Shown: in pieces, positions 15,149 through 22,832 of the stretch
Numbering within the stretch: the first letter of the stretch is position 1
How the letters are laid out: each line of letters begins with the position of its first letter
Assembly (NCBI RefSeq): GCF_029868325.1
Contig: NZ_JARWNW010000130.1
Location: forward strand, 1 to 39,138
Direction of reading: 5' to 3'
Source: Nocardia carnea
GTDB lineage: Bacteria; Actinomycetota; Actinomycetes; Mycobacteriales; Mycobacteriaceae
Length of the DNA stretch: 39,138 nucleotides
Position numbers and translations under genes: made by a program
The notes under the pieces: generated by a model
What the model was told of the DNA's origin: nothing
The model's database searches: none
The model's input: the letters and a program-made list of their open reading frames with translations, nothing else

Positions 15149-15567
15149 CAGAACACCGGCCGCGGCATGAGAACCACCTGCCAGCCGTCCGGGTCCGGGA
15201 ACGCGATCGCCCCGTTCGCCGCCCAATACGGATTCTCGGTCGCAACCGGTTCGACCCCGAACTCCCCCAGCCGCTCCACGGCTTCGTACATGCGAGCCTC
15301 CGAGGAGAAATACAGCACGAGCAGGTTGTCGTTACTCGGCGCGTCCCCCGGGCTGCCGTCGGCGTGGGTGGTGAATTCGAGGTGATAGTCCGTGCCCGGA
15401 AGCCCCAGCATCACACCGTCGTAACCCGCGTGGTTCTCGAACCGGTAGAGCTCGTTCAAGCCGAGCCCCTCCACATAGAACCGGGTCACCTCCTCGAGGC
15501 GATCGGTCGGACGGGCGAATCTGACCTGCACTACCTCGAGTGAATCGGGCCAGCGGTTGATCGTCAT
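15148..15567 (-). CDS. VOC (glyoxalase/bleomycin-resistance fold) protein
   Basis: A 139-residue protein with two beta-alpha-beta-beta-beta VOC modules: VVQVRFARPTDRLEEVTRFY then GLGLNELYRFE and YHLEFTTH; second half LVLYFSSEARMYEAVERL and GAIAFPDPDGWQVVLM. The FPDPDGWQVVL strand is the usual C-terminal metal-ligand region, but the expected glutamate is replaced by glutamine, so metal-dependent catalysis is uncertain. It is the first gene of an operon with a TetR regulator. TACTGT lies exactly 6 nt upstream of ATG 15567, giving a leaderless start overlapped by the operator. Confidence 0.9.
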   Translation of the reverse strand: MTINRWPDSLEVVQVRFARPTDRLEEVTRFYVEGLGLNELYRFENHAGYDGVMLGLPGTDYHLEFTTHADGSPGDAPSNDNLLVLYFSSEARMYEAVERLGEFGVEPVATENPYWAANGAIAFPDPDGWQVVLMPRPVF

Positions 15568-15573
15568 ACCATT

Positions 15574-15593
15574 ACAGTACGGTACGTACCGTA
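15574..15593 (-). promoter_or_regulatory. Operator palindrome over the VOC-TetR promoter
   Basis: TACGGTACGTACCGTA (15578-15593) is a perfect 16-bp palindrome. The minus-strand -10 hexamer TACTGT (15579-15574) overlaps it by 2 bp and is 6 nt from the VOC start codon. A TetR dimer bound here would block RNA polymerase. The regulator assignment is from position. Confidence 0.7.
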
Positions 15594-15673
15594 ACTATTC
15601 GAGGACGACCCCTTTCCCCGTAGCCGGTCCGGCACACGGGAGTTAGCCTGACACCGGAGGGAGGGACCACCAT

Positions 15674-16534
15674 ATGCTGATCGACTTCGTCCCCGACGAG
15701 AATCTGTACCCCTTCGAGTCGCGTTGGTTCGACTCGTCCGCCGGCCGAGTCCACTACATCGACGAGGGCTCGGGGACCCCCATTCTGTTCTGTCACGGTT
15801 CCCCTACCTGGAGTTTCCTGTATCGACAGATTGTGAAGGACCTACGCGACCGATATCGATGCATCGCCGTCGACTACCCGGGCTTCGGATTGTCCGAACG
15901 GCGCACGGGTTTCGGTTACACCATTGCCGAACAGACCGTAGTCCTCGGCGAGCTGATTGATCACCTGCAACTCGACGGTTTCGTACTGATGGGCCAGGAC
16001 TGGGGCGGGCCCATCGGCCTGGGCGCAGCCACGTCACGTGCCGATCGAGTGCGCGGAGTCGTTCTGGGCAACACCGTGTTCTGGCCGATCGAAGCGAGAG
16101 CAAATCGGGTATTCAGCGTGATCATGGGCAGCCGGCCGATACAGCGCCGGATACTCGAACAGAATTTCCTCATCGAACGCGTACTGCTGCGGGAATTGGG
16201 ACACACGCTCACCACCGCCGAGGTCGACCACTACCGCGCAGTACAGCCGACCGCGGCGGCCCGGCAGGCCCTCGCCGTGATGCCCAAAGAAATCCGCACC
16301 GCCCGTCCACTACTCGACCGGCTCGCACGGGATGTCCCCGGCACGCTGGGCGATAAGCCGACCCTGGCGGTGTGGGGCATGCGAGATCCGGTGTTCCGGC
16401 CGAACGCCTGTATCCCACGGATCCGGGCCGCCTTCACCGATCTCGATATCGTCGAGCTGCCACACGCACGCCACTTCATCCAGGAGGACGCGCCGGATTC
16501 GGTCGCCACGGCCATCGCGAAGCGATTCCCATAG
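15674..16534 (+). CDS. Haloalkane dehalogenase-like alpha/beta hydrolase (DmbC/Rv1833c type)
   Basis: A 286-residue hydrolase closely resembling M. tuberculosis Rv1833c throughout: YPFESRWFDSSAGRVHYIDEG, WSFLYRQIV, YPGFGLSER, VLMGQDWGGPIGL with nucleophile D109 and halide-binding W110, VRGVVLGNT and HFIQEDAPD with catalytic H267. Family members cleave carbon-halogen bonds, releasing halide and alcohol. The segment that is usually HGNPTW reads HGSPTW (41-46), so serine replaces the asparagine next to the oxyanion site. Substrate range may differ. GGAGGGAGGG precedes the ATG and TTAGCCT a little further upstream resembles a -10. The gene appears to stand alone. Confidence 0.88.
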   Translation: MLIDFVPDENLYPFESRWFDSSAGRVHYIDEGSGTPILFCHGSPTWSFLYRQIVKDLRDRYRCIAVDYPGFGLSERRTGFGYTIAEQTVVLGELIDHLQLDGFVLMGQDWGGPIGLGAATSRADRVRGVVLGNTVFWPIEARANRVFSVIMGSRPIQRRILEQNFLIERVLLRELGHTLTTAEVDHYRAVQPTAAARQALAVMPKEIRTARPLLDRLARDVPGTLGDKPTLAVWGMRDPVFRPNACIPRIRAAFTDLDIVELPHARHFIQEDAPDSVATAIAKRFP

Positions 16535-16635
16535 CAACGATCGAAGCGATGAGGTCATCGACAGCACAGCGATGGGCGGTCCGGACGGCGCGACCGGTCC
16601 GGGCACGCAACTCTTACAACAGAGACACGAGAGGC

Positions 16636-16660
16636 GGGCCGCCCCGGCCGGGGCGGGCCC
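16636..16660 (+). terminator. G/C hairpin downstream of the dehalogenase-like gene
   Basis: GGGCCGCCCCGG (16636-16647) pairs with CCGGGGCGGGCCC (16648-16660) with a single bulged C and essentially no loop. It lies 100 bp after the stop and has no U-tract, as is common in this group. It could also be a simple G/C palindrome. Confidence 0.45.
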
Positions 16661-16727
16661 CCCGCGCCGAAGAGCGAACACGCCGGTATTCGAACACACT
16701 TTCTACTGTTACTCGCGGTATCTCCGA

Positions 16728-16739
16728 TAGCTTGCCCGC
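16728..16739 (+). promoter_or_regulatory. Probable leaderless -10 box of the Rpn-like gene
   Basis: TAGCTT (16728-16733) followed by exactly 6 nt and ATG 16740. No Shine-Dalgarno is present. Confidence 0.45.
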
Positions 16740-17696
16740 ATGGTCGGCTCCGCACACGAGGCGATGCACCGCCTCATCCAAGACAGTCCAGGCGTATTCG
16801 CCCGAGCTTTCCGGGCCCTCGGGCTCCCCTTCGACGACCCCGCCGAGGTCGCAATCCTCACGAACGACCTCACCGAGATCCGTCCCATCGAACGCCGTGT
16901 CGATACACTCCTGCGGATCACCACCGTGCGCGAGGGCCCATTCCTACTGCTGGTCGAAGCCCAGAACAAGAAGGACCTCGACAAGCCGAGCGCCTGGGCC
17001 TACTACCTCGCGCATCTGCACGAGAAATACCGGTTGCCGGTCGTGCTGCTCATAGTCTGCCGCGACACCGCAACCGCAGACTGGGCCACCCAACCGATCA
17101 CCATCGGCCTGCCGCAATGGACCAGTATCACCGTCCGCCCACTCGTCCTCGGCCCGCACAATGTCCCGGCTGTCACCGATCCCGCGGTTGCGGCCGCCGA
17201 CATCCCCTTGGCTGTGCTGTCGGCGATCACCCACGCCAAGGACCGCAGTATTGATGCGATACTGAAAACACTCGCCGATGCCCTGCACGAGCTCGAAGAC
17301 GAAGACGACTTCCACGTCTTCGCCGAACTCACCGAACTCGGCCTCGGCGTGACCGGAGCCGCGAAGACATGGAGACAACTGATGAGCGTGGATCTGTCGT
17401 TCTACCGATCACGGACTTCCCAGCGCCTGCGCGCCGAAGGCCGAACCCAGGGCCGCGCCGAAGGCCGTGAGGAAGGCCGACTCGAAGGTCTCGCGGAAGG
17501 GCACCTCGAAGGTCTCCATAAAGGACGTCTCCAAGATGTGGGCGAGAAGATCCTGCGCCTACTGGAGACCCGCGGAGTTCCTTTTTCGGCCCACGATAAA
17601 CAGCGCATCCAGACCTGCACCGACCTCGAGCGGTTGAATCGGTGGTTCGACAGGGCCATCGCCGCTACCGATATCGCGGACGTCTTCGCCGAGTAA
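16740..17696 (+). CDS. Rpn-family PD-(D/E)XK nuclease-like protein
   Basis: A 318-residue protein. The N-terminal half matches the Rpn/transposase_31-like nuclease fold: RRVDTLLRI with D55, then LLLVEAQNKK with E73 and Q75 (E-x-Q form of the PD-(D/E)XK motif) and lysines 77-78, followed by AWAYYLAHLHEKYRLPVVLL. A helical middle leads to a charged four-residue repeat region (232-263, EGR type) and a short C-terminal domain (GEKILRLLETRGVPF). Rpn proteins of E. coli are DNA endonucleases that promote recA-independent recombination and can act against phage. An in-frame ATG at 17382 with GGAGA upstream could give a separate C-terminal protein, as in E. coli Rpn genes. It may alternatively be an inactive relative. 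Confidence 0.8.
   Translation: MVGSAHEAMHRLIQDSPGVFARAFRALGLPFDDPAEVAILTNDLTEIRPIERRVDTLLRITTVREGPFLLLVEAQNKKDLDKPSAWAYYLAHLHEKYRLPVVLLIVCRDTATADWATQPITIGLPQWTSITVRPLVLGPHNVPAVTDPAVAAADIPLAVLSAITHAKDRSIDAILKTLADALHELEDEDDFHVFAELTELGLGVTGAAKTWRQLMSVDLSFYRSRTSQRLRAEGRTQGRAEGREEGRLEGLAEGHLEGLHKGRLQDVGEKILRLLETRGVPFSAHDKQRIQTCTDLERLNRWFDRAIAATDIADVFAE
17382..17696 (+). CDS. Candidate internal translation product of the Rpn-like gene (Rpn-S type)
   Basis: ATG 17382 is in frame with the Rpn-like gene (its residue 215) and is preceded by GGAGA (17371-17375) with a 6-nt spacer. Translation would give 104 residues starting MSVDLSFYRS and containing the EGR repeats and the C-terminal domain but no nuclease domain. 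In E. coli a short protein made from within the rpn gene binds and restrains the full-length toxic nuclease. The start site here is a prediction from sequence only. Confidence 0.35.
   Translation: MSVDLSFYRSRTSQRLRAEGRTQGRAEGREEGRLEGLAEGHLEGLHKGRLQDVGEKILRLLETRGVPFSAHDKQRIQTCTDLERLNRWFDRAIAATDIADVFAE
17433..17528 (+). repeat. Eight 12-nt units encoding EGR-type tetrapeptides
   Basis: Residues 232-263 of the Rpn-like protein read AEGR TQGR AEGR EEGR LEGL AEGH LEGL HKGR. Such Gly-containing charged repeats are usual between the nuclease and C-terminal parts of Rpn proteins. At the DNA level units share GAAGG(C/T)C and could slip during replication. Confidence 0.8.
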
Positions 17697-17773
17697 CCGA
17701 CCGTAAGCACCATCGACCGGCAAGTATCTTCGCGTACGAGACGCCCGGCTGAGTCGAGAGGAGCGACCGAGCG

Positions 17774-18685
17774 ATGAAGGTTTTCGTCACCGGCGCCACC
17801 GGGGCGCTCGGTCACCACGCCGTTCCAGCCTTGATTCGAGCCGGTCATACGGTCACCGGCCTGGCCCGCAATGCCGAGAAAGCGGCAGCACTGCGTGAAC
17901 AGGGCGCCGAGCCGGTCACCGTCTCGCTTTTCGACCGTGGCCGGTTGGCCGAAGCATTTGCCGGCTACGACGCCGTCGCCAATCTCGCTACCGCACTCCC
18001 GCCCTCGTCGAAGTTCCTCGACAACCGCGCGTGGGCGGAGAACGCGCGGGTACGAACGGAAGGGTCGGCGGCAGTGGTGGCCGCCGCCGGCGCGGCGGGT
18101 GTCGATCGGCTGATCCAGGAGTCGGTCTGCATGATCTACCGCGACCGAGCGGACCAGTGGATCGACGAGCAGTGGCCCACCGACGACTTTCCGCTGGCGC
18201 GCACCAACCATGCCGCGGAAGCGAATACGCAGCGGTTCATGGATGCGGGCGGAACCGGCGTCGTCCTGCGGTTCGGGCTGTTCTACGGTCCCGAATCCGT
18301 GCACAGCAGAGAATTCCTGACCATGGCCCGCCGCGGTATCGCCCCGATGTTCGGGCGAGGTGACAGCTTCGTATCCTCCATCCAGCTCGCCGACGCGGGC
18401 GAGGCCGTCGCGGCTGCCCTCGAAGTCCCGGCCGGTGTGTACAACGTGGTCGACGACCACCCGATCACCAAGTACCAGTACGCCGACGCGATCGCTCATG
18501 CCGCCGGCCGCACCCACTACCTCCGCGCACCCGGCCGCCTCGCGGCACTCCTGGGCGCCCGCACCACCTCCTTGACCCGGTCGTTGCGCGTCAGCAACGC
18601 GAAATTCCGGGAGGCCACCCGGTGGTCCCCCTCCTTCCCGAGTGCCACCGACGGCTGGGCAGCCTTCGCAACACACACCCCATAG
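17774..18685 (+). CDS. NAD(P)-dependent epimerase/dehydratase-like protein
   Basis: A 303-residue extended-SDR-type protein: nucleotide loop VTGATGALGHH (5-15), YDAVANLATALPPS, a central VDRLIQESVCMIY and a C-terminal DDHPITKYQYADAIAHAAGR segment. The usual YxxxK catalytic pair is not evident at its normal place, so it may be an atypical reductase or a non-catalytic NAD(P) binder. GAGGAG is about 10 nt before ATG 17774. No operon partner follows on the same strand. Confidence 0.85.
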   Translation: MKVFVTGATGALGHHAVPALIRAGHTVTGLARNAEKAAALREQGAEPVTVSLFDRGRLAEAFAGYDAVANLATALPPSSKFLDNRAWAENARVRTEGSAAVVAAAGAAGVDRLIQESVCMIYRDRADQWIDEQWPTDDFPLARTNHAAEANTQRFMDAGGTGVVLRFGLFYGPESVHSREFLTMARRGIAPMFGRGDSFVSSIQLADAGEAVAAALEVPAGVYNVVDDHPITKYQYADAIAHAAGRTHYLRAPGRLAALLGARTTSLTRSLRVSNAKFREATRWSPSFPSATDGWAAFATHTP

Positions 18686-19049
18686 GGCTGAACCGCTCGC
18701 AGCGGAAGCTCCCGGTCCGACGTGCGGTAACCGACCACCTGCTGCCGAGTGAGGGCGAATTCCACCAGGAGTCGGCCGGTCCGCCACCCCGAGTGGGGAC
18801 CAACGTGTGGGCTTCTACTCGCATGCCGCAGCGCGACGATCTCATCGATATCGCTGGAGCGAGCACCTGTCGTTCGCGGTCGATGCCGAGGGTTGGCCGG
18901 AGTGGTTGGCGTCGGCGGGATCGGAAGCCGGTATTCCGTTTCCGGTGTCGCCGGTGGTCGAGTACGACCTGGAGCCGAACGTCTTCTTCGGTTCGCCGGG
19001 AATGCGGTCGGACGCACTGGCTACCCAGCAGGGTCAGGCCGGCGGGCAC
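18686..19049. other. Intergenic stretch with a possible gene remnant
   Basis: No complete gene was recognised in these 364 bp between convergent genes. One plus-strand frame from about 18870 to 19030 reads protein-like (HLSFAVDAEGWPEWLASAG, then FPVSPVVEYDLEPNVFFGSP) with good third-position G/C but no clear start, and it runs into the antisense of the next gene. It may be a decayed gene fragment. A small hairpin (CCGCT 18693-18697 / AGCGG 18701-18705) follows the epimerase stop. Confidence 0.3.
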
Positions 19050-19877
19050 TCAGCGGCCGAGGAACTCCAGCAGGTCCGCGTTGAAGCGGTCCTTATCGCC
19101 GGGGACCATGGCTATGCCGTGGGAGCCGCCCTCGTAGACCCTCAGGGTGGCGTCGGCGATCTGCTCGGCGGATTTGCGACCGGTGGCGTCGATGGGGACC
19201 ACCTGGTCATCGTCGCCGTGCACGACGAGGGTGGGGATATCGAATTTCTTCAGGTCCTCGGTGAAATCGGTGAAGGCGAAGGCGTCGACGCATTTGACCC
19301 CGGCCTCGATGTTCTCCTGCATCGCCATGAACCAGAATGCGTCGCGGTTACCCTGGGTCGCCTTGGTTCCGGGGCGGTTCGCGCTGAAGAACCCTTCGGA
19401 GGTGTCCTTCCAGAATTGCGAACGCTCGGTCATGATGCCGGATTTGATGTCGTCGAACACTTTCTCCGGCACACCCTCGGGGTTCTTCTCGGTCTTGATC
19501 ATGAGCGGTGGGATCGCCGACAGCAGGACCGCCGATTTCACCCGGCCGGTGCCGTGGCGGCCGATATAGCGGGCGAGTTCACCGCCACCCATACTGTGCG
19601 ACACCAGCGTGACGTCGCGGAGATCGAGGGCGGTGAGCAGGTCGTTCAGGTCATCGGCGAAGGTATCGAAGTCGTAACCTTCCCAGGGTTGACCCGAGCG
19701 GCCGTGGCCGCGGCGGTCGTGTGCGATACCACGGTATCCGTGGTCGGCGACGAATTTCATCTGATCTTCCCAGGCATCCGCATTGAGCGGCCAGCCGTGG
19801 ATGAACACGACGGGGCGGCCGCTACCCCAGTCCTTGTAGAAGAGATCCACATTGTCGCGAGTCCGGCACATGGCCAT
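19050..19877 (-). CDS. Alpha/beta hydrolase of the cofactor-free haloperoxidase type
   Basis: A 275-residue protein: FIHGWPLNADAW (26-37, oxyanion region), DRRGHGRS (54-61), nucleophile elbow SHSMGG with S95, acid in HGDDDQVVP (about D224) and H253 in GGSHGIAM. The pattern matches bacterial non-heme chloroperoxidase-like hydrolases, which are serine esterases that can form peracids and thereby halogenate. The physiological substrate is unknown. GGGAGG lies about 10 nt upstream of ATG 19877; a second ATG two codons in is possible. An inverted repeat lies about 30 bp upstream. Confidence 0.92.
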   Translation of the reverse strand: MAMCRTRDNVDLFYKDWGSGRPVVFIHGWPLNADAWEDQMKFVADHGYRGIAHDRRGHGRSGQPWEGYDFDTFADDLNDLLTALDLRDVTLVSHSMGGGELARYIGRHGTGRVKSAVLLSAIPPLMIKTEKNPEGVPEKVFDDIKSGIMTERSQFWKDTSEGFFSANRPGTKATQGNRDAFWFMAMQENIEAGVKCVDAFAFTDFTEDLKKFDIPTLVVHGDDDQVVPIDATGRKSAEQIADATLRVYEGGSHGIAMVPGDKDRFNADLLEFLGR

Positions 19878-20188
19878 AAGCGAGAGACCTCCCTCTGTGC
19901 GATCGCCGACCTGTGGCAGGTCGTGAGAACGAAACGCGCCGCCCGAAACGCTACCGACGGATATGCCCCTGCAAACGGGGCGTACTCATCTGTTACGCAA
20001 TCCATGCACGCCCGGAATTCGGCGTACCCACGCCGGCTCCGGCGCTGCTGTGTCGTCCGCGTTCGAACCACGTGACGCCATCAACGGTCAACCGGTCGAT
20101 CTGAAAGTCTGGCTACAATCGATCCAAGTCGCGATCGCGATCCGTGACGTATTCGAGCACATGGCTGGGGCGATGAGCAGGGGGAGCT
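19878..20188. promoter_or_regulatory. Divergent intergenic region, haloperoxidase / VOC protein
   Basis: These 311 bp hold no recognisable gene. CGACCT (19907-19912) and AGGTCG (19918-19923) are a perfect inverted repeat 30 bp upstream of the hydrolase start and may be its operator. TACAAT (20114-20119) is a good -10 match for the VOC gene, leaving a leader of about 60-70 nt. The palindrome TCGCGATCGCGA (20129-20140) lies in that leader. Confidence 0.35.
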
Positions 20189-20566
20189 ATGACCGCGATA
20201 GCCAGATTTGGTGCAGTGTCACTCGATAGCCGGGATCCGCACCAGTTAGGGCAGTTCTATCGAGCGCTGCTGGATTTCGAAGTCCGGTACGAATCCGACG
20301 AGCTGGTCGTTCTCCGGGACGAAGGGGTGATGCTGACGATCGAACTCGTGGAAAATCACCGACCGCCGGACTGGCCCGGCGACGAGGTGCCCAAGCAAAT
20401 GCATCTCGATCTCTTCGTCGACGATCTCGATACCGCGGAACGAGCAGCGATCAAGTGTGGCGCGGCCAAGGCCGGATATCAGCCTGCACCGGATCGCTGG
20501 CGGGTGCTGACCGATCCCTCGGGTCACCCCTTCTGCCTCACAGTGCCACCCGGTACAGCCGAATGA
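20189..20566 (+). CDS. VOC/glyoxalase-like protein
   Basis: A 125-residue protein of the glyoxalase-like (PF18029-type) group: ARFGAVSLDSRDPHQLGQFY, LLDFEVRYESDELVVLRDEG, then QMHLDLFVDDLDTAERAAI and the terminal strand RVLTDPSGHPFCLTV. These two-module proteins often bind small molecules or metals and many actinobacterial members have no known reaction. GGGGAG immediately precedes ATG 20189. A ComB-like gene starts 40 nt downstream on the same strand, so cotranscription is possible. Confidence 0.9.
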   Translation: MTAIARFGAVSLDSRDPHQLGQFYRALLDFEVRYESDELVVLRDEGVMLTIELVENHRPPDWPGDEVPKQMHLDLFVDDLDTAERAAIKCGAAKAGYQPAPDRWRVLTDPSGHPFCLTVPPGTAE

Positions 20567-20606
20567 GGCAACCGGCAGCGATTCTCACTCCGATCTCGCC
20601 GGCCAT

Positions 20607-21368
20607 ATGGTGAATACCGCGGATTGGGCTGTGCAGTCCGGCTCCGGAATCCGGGTCGAGTGGGGCCAGGCCGGCGCCCGAGCCTTGGGCCCGCACAGCG
20701 CGGCGCTGGTGATAGTGGATGTGTTGTCCTTCACCACCACGGTATCGGTAGCTGTCGACGCCGGAACGGCGGTGCTTCCCTACCCGTGGCGGGACGATGG
20801 CGCGGAGGAATTCGCGGCACGACACGATGCTGCTTTGGCCGTTGGGCGACGTGCGATATCCCCGCAGCGACCCTGGTCGCTGTCGCCTACCGCACTGAGG
20901 AGCGCACCCGCACCGCACCGATTGGTCTTGCCGTCACCGAACGGATCGGCTATCGCGGCGGCTGTCTCCGGGGTGCCGGTTGTCGCTGCGTGCCTGCGTA
21001 ATTCCACCGCCGTCGCCGCGTGGCTGACCCGGCAAGGATGGGGAACCGCCGATCAGCCGATCGCGATTATTCCCGCCGGGGAGCACTGGCCCGGCCAGGA
21101 CACAGTCCGGCCGGCCATCGAAGACTGGATCGGCGCCGGCGCGGTTGTTTCCGTTCTCGCCCAGACAGGAGCGGGGCCGCTCTCGGCGGAAGCAGTGGCC
21201 GCCAGAAAACTGCACGAGGGAATCACGGACGTGCCGGGACTGATCTCCGAATGCGCTTCAGCCCGTCAACTTGCCGATATGGGCTTCGGCAACGATGTCG
21301 CGGTAGCCACGGAAATGGACACCACCACTACGGTCCCCGTACTCATAGACGGCAAGTTCGTCGCATAA
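20607..21368 (+). CDS. 2-phosphosulfolactate phosphatase (ComB) family protein
   Basis: A 253-residue protein with the ComB fold: VIVDVLSFTTTVSVAVDAG in the place of the family's VIDVLRATST, LVLPSPNGSAIA, VVAACLRNSTAVA, and IAIIPAGEHW near residue 155. ComB hydrolyses 2-phosphosulfolactate in coenzyme M synthesis in methanogens; actinobacteria have many homologues without that pathway, and no other coenzyme M gene is visible here, so the substrate is probably different. The conserved arginine after DVL is replaced by serine. It may be cotranscribed with the preceding VOC gene. Confidence 0.85.
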   Translation: MVNTADWAVQSGSGIRVEWGQAGARALGPHSAALVIVDVLSFTTTVSVAVDAGTAVLPYPWRDDGAEEFAARHDAALAVGRRAISPQRPWSLSPTALRSAPAPHRLVLPSPNGSAIAAAVSGVPVVAACLRNSTAVAAWLTRQGWGTADQPIAIIPAGEHWPGQDTVRPAIEDWIGAGAVVSVLAQTGAGPLSAEAVAARKLHEGITDVPGLISECASARQLADMGFGNDVAVATEMDTTTTVPVLIDGKFVA

Positions 21369-21393
21369 ACGTGGTCGCGCGCAGGCCTGAGGA

Positions 21394-22251
21394 TTAACAC
21401 CACGTGCCGGGGAGACGCGGCGGGACCTCGAGTTCGGCGACGACGCCGTAGTGGTCACTCGCTTGGACGCCGTCCACGCCCGCAACACCGAAGCGTTCGG
21501 CGGACCGGGCTTGGAGGGTCGGGCCGAAACTTTCGCCACGGACCATCACGTAGTCGATCCGCCGCCCTGGCGCCGAGAACATGTCGCCCGCGGCCACGAG
21601 GGGGTTTTGTGGCGTGAAGGTGTGTCCCGGATCGCCGGGATGAATCGCCTCCCAGACATCGTGATAGCAGACGCTCATACCTGACAACGACTGGCGGCCG
21701 GTCAGGAAACGGATGCCGGCGGAGTCCGGGGCCGCATCGAAATCTCCCAGCAAGATGACGTGCTCATCTGGGGAAGGAATCTCACTTCGGATGAATCGGG
21801 CCGCCTCGACCGCTTGGAGTTCGCGCTCATGTTCATAGTCGAAGGGAAAGACCGGCTTGTGGTGGGCGATGGTCACCGGGCCCAGCGGTGCGGGGGCGAG
21901 GACTTCGGCGAGCACCACCGCCGACCACGGGACAGCTGCGGCCCGGTCGGTTACGCCCAACCCGTGTTCACGGATCTCGCCGAACGGCCAACGGCTGGCC
22001 AGGACCAATCCGATGCCATCTGGAGTGGTGTGTGAATGCCAGGCGGCATGCCATCCGGGACCGAGGAGATCATGCAACGCCTCGTCGCGATCGGGGCCGG
22101 CGTCCACTTCCTGGAGAGCAATGATGTCCGGGCGCGCTTCTTCGATCCGAGCCGCGACAGCTCGCCGCCGGGCCGGCCAGTCGGCGAGCAGAGGCGTGAG
22201 GACGTTGAACGTTGCTACGCGGATCTGCTGCACAGAGGTTGGACCGGTCAC
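21394..22251 (-). CDS. Endonuclease/exonuclease/phosphatase (EEP) family protein
   Basis: A 285-residue protein of the EEP superfamily: IRVATFNVLTPLLADWPARR, ARPDIIALQEVDAG with the metal-binding glutamate, HHKPVFPFD, LLGDFDAAPDS, RRIDYVMV and ASDHYGVVAEL with the terminal Asp-His pair. Members cleave phosphodiester or phosphoester bonds in DNA, inositol phosphates or lipids; the substrate is not predictable. The open frame extends 124 codons upstream but that part is Arg/Cys-rich and overlaps a hairpin, so I place the start at GTG 22251, just before the first conserved strand. Confidence 0.85.
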   Translation of the reverse strand: MTGPTSVQQIRVATFNVLTPLLADWPARRRAVAARIEEARPDIIALQEVDAGPDRDEALHDLLGPGWHAAWHSHTTPDGIGLVLASRWPFGEIREHGLGVTDRAAAVPWSAVVLAEVLAPAPLGPVTIAHHKPVFPFDYEHERELQAVEAARFIRSEIPSPDEHVILLGDFDAAPDSAGIRFLTGRQSLSGMSVCYHDVWEAIHPGDPGHTFTPQNPLVAAGDMFSAPGRRIDYVMVRGESFGPTLQARSAERFGVAGVDGVQASDHYGVVAELEVPPRLPGTWC

Positions 22252-22329
22252 CTCGACATGATCGCAGGTGGGCAGCCGACCGCCCACCCCGAGCGCGCGC
22301 ATATGGACACAGCTGCTCCCAAAACATGT

Positions 22330-22360
22330 TGTGGGCCAACACTTCACTCGTTGGCCCACA
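22330..22360 (-). terminator. Hairpin terminator after the NmrA/membrane-protein operon
   Basis: TGTGGGCCAAC (22330-22340) and GTTGGCCCACA (22350-22360) are perfect 11-nt arms around a 9-nt loop. On the minus strand the hairpin is followed by ACATGTTTT. It lies 77 nt beyond the stop of the membrane-protein gene. Confidence 0.65.
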
Positions 22361-22436
22361 CCCTGGACCCGGCGCCCGCTTTCGAACGGTCCTGGTTGAC
22401 CGAGAACACAGGAGCACTCAGAGTCCCGTGCGGCGG

Positions 22437-22832
22437 CTATCCGGTGCGGTACTTTCGGGTACTGAGCAGCAGCAACGCGGCCGGTAATGCGATAGCGCCG
22501 GCAAGCGCGACCATCAGTAACGCACCCGTCGCCGGGGCGAGGTGGTCGAGCATGGTCCAGTGCACCAGAAAGTGCGGAACCGACCAGGTCAGATACATCA
22601 CCAGGGCAGTTCGAACCGCCCACCGGCCACCGTGGACCGTCGCCGCGCCGAGGACCACCGCGCTGGCCAGCGTCATGGCGCCGTAATCACGCATCAGATG
22701 CTCGTTGTAGGCCATACCCATCCCGACCACGGCCAGTGCGAAGAACCGGGCGGGAAAGAACAACGCCCAGATGCCGACGACGATCTGAACGGCGGCGAGG
22801 AACCCGATGCCTGCGCGGATCCCGGTCCACAT
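22437..22832 (-). CDS. Small four-span membrane protein of unknown function
   Basis: A 131-residue protein with four hydrophobic spans: GIGFLAAVQIVVGIWALFF, a segment with MAYNEHLMRDYGAMTLASAVVL, TALVMYLTWSVPHFLVHW and a C-terminal LLMVALAGAIALPAALLLL. The FxxxYNEHLxRDxG phrase is seen in many actinobacterial membrane proteins encoded near ECF sigma factors or NAD(P)-binding proteins. ATG 22832 overlaps the upstream stop codon (GTGATG), so translation is coupled to the NmrA-like gene. No function is assigned. Confidence 0.85.
   Translation of the reverse strand: MWTGIRAGIGFLAAVQIVVGIWALFFPARFFALAVVGMGMAYNEHLMRDYGAMTLASAVVLGAATVHGGRWAVRTALVMYLTWSVPHFLVHWTMLDHLAPATGALLMVALAGAIALPAALLLLSTRKYRTG

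Noticed and set aside
17402..18787. Minus-strand open frame of 461 codons across the Rpn and epimerase genes
   Set aside because: It spans two well-supported genes on the other strand and is Gly/Arg-rich without recognisable domains.
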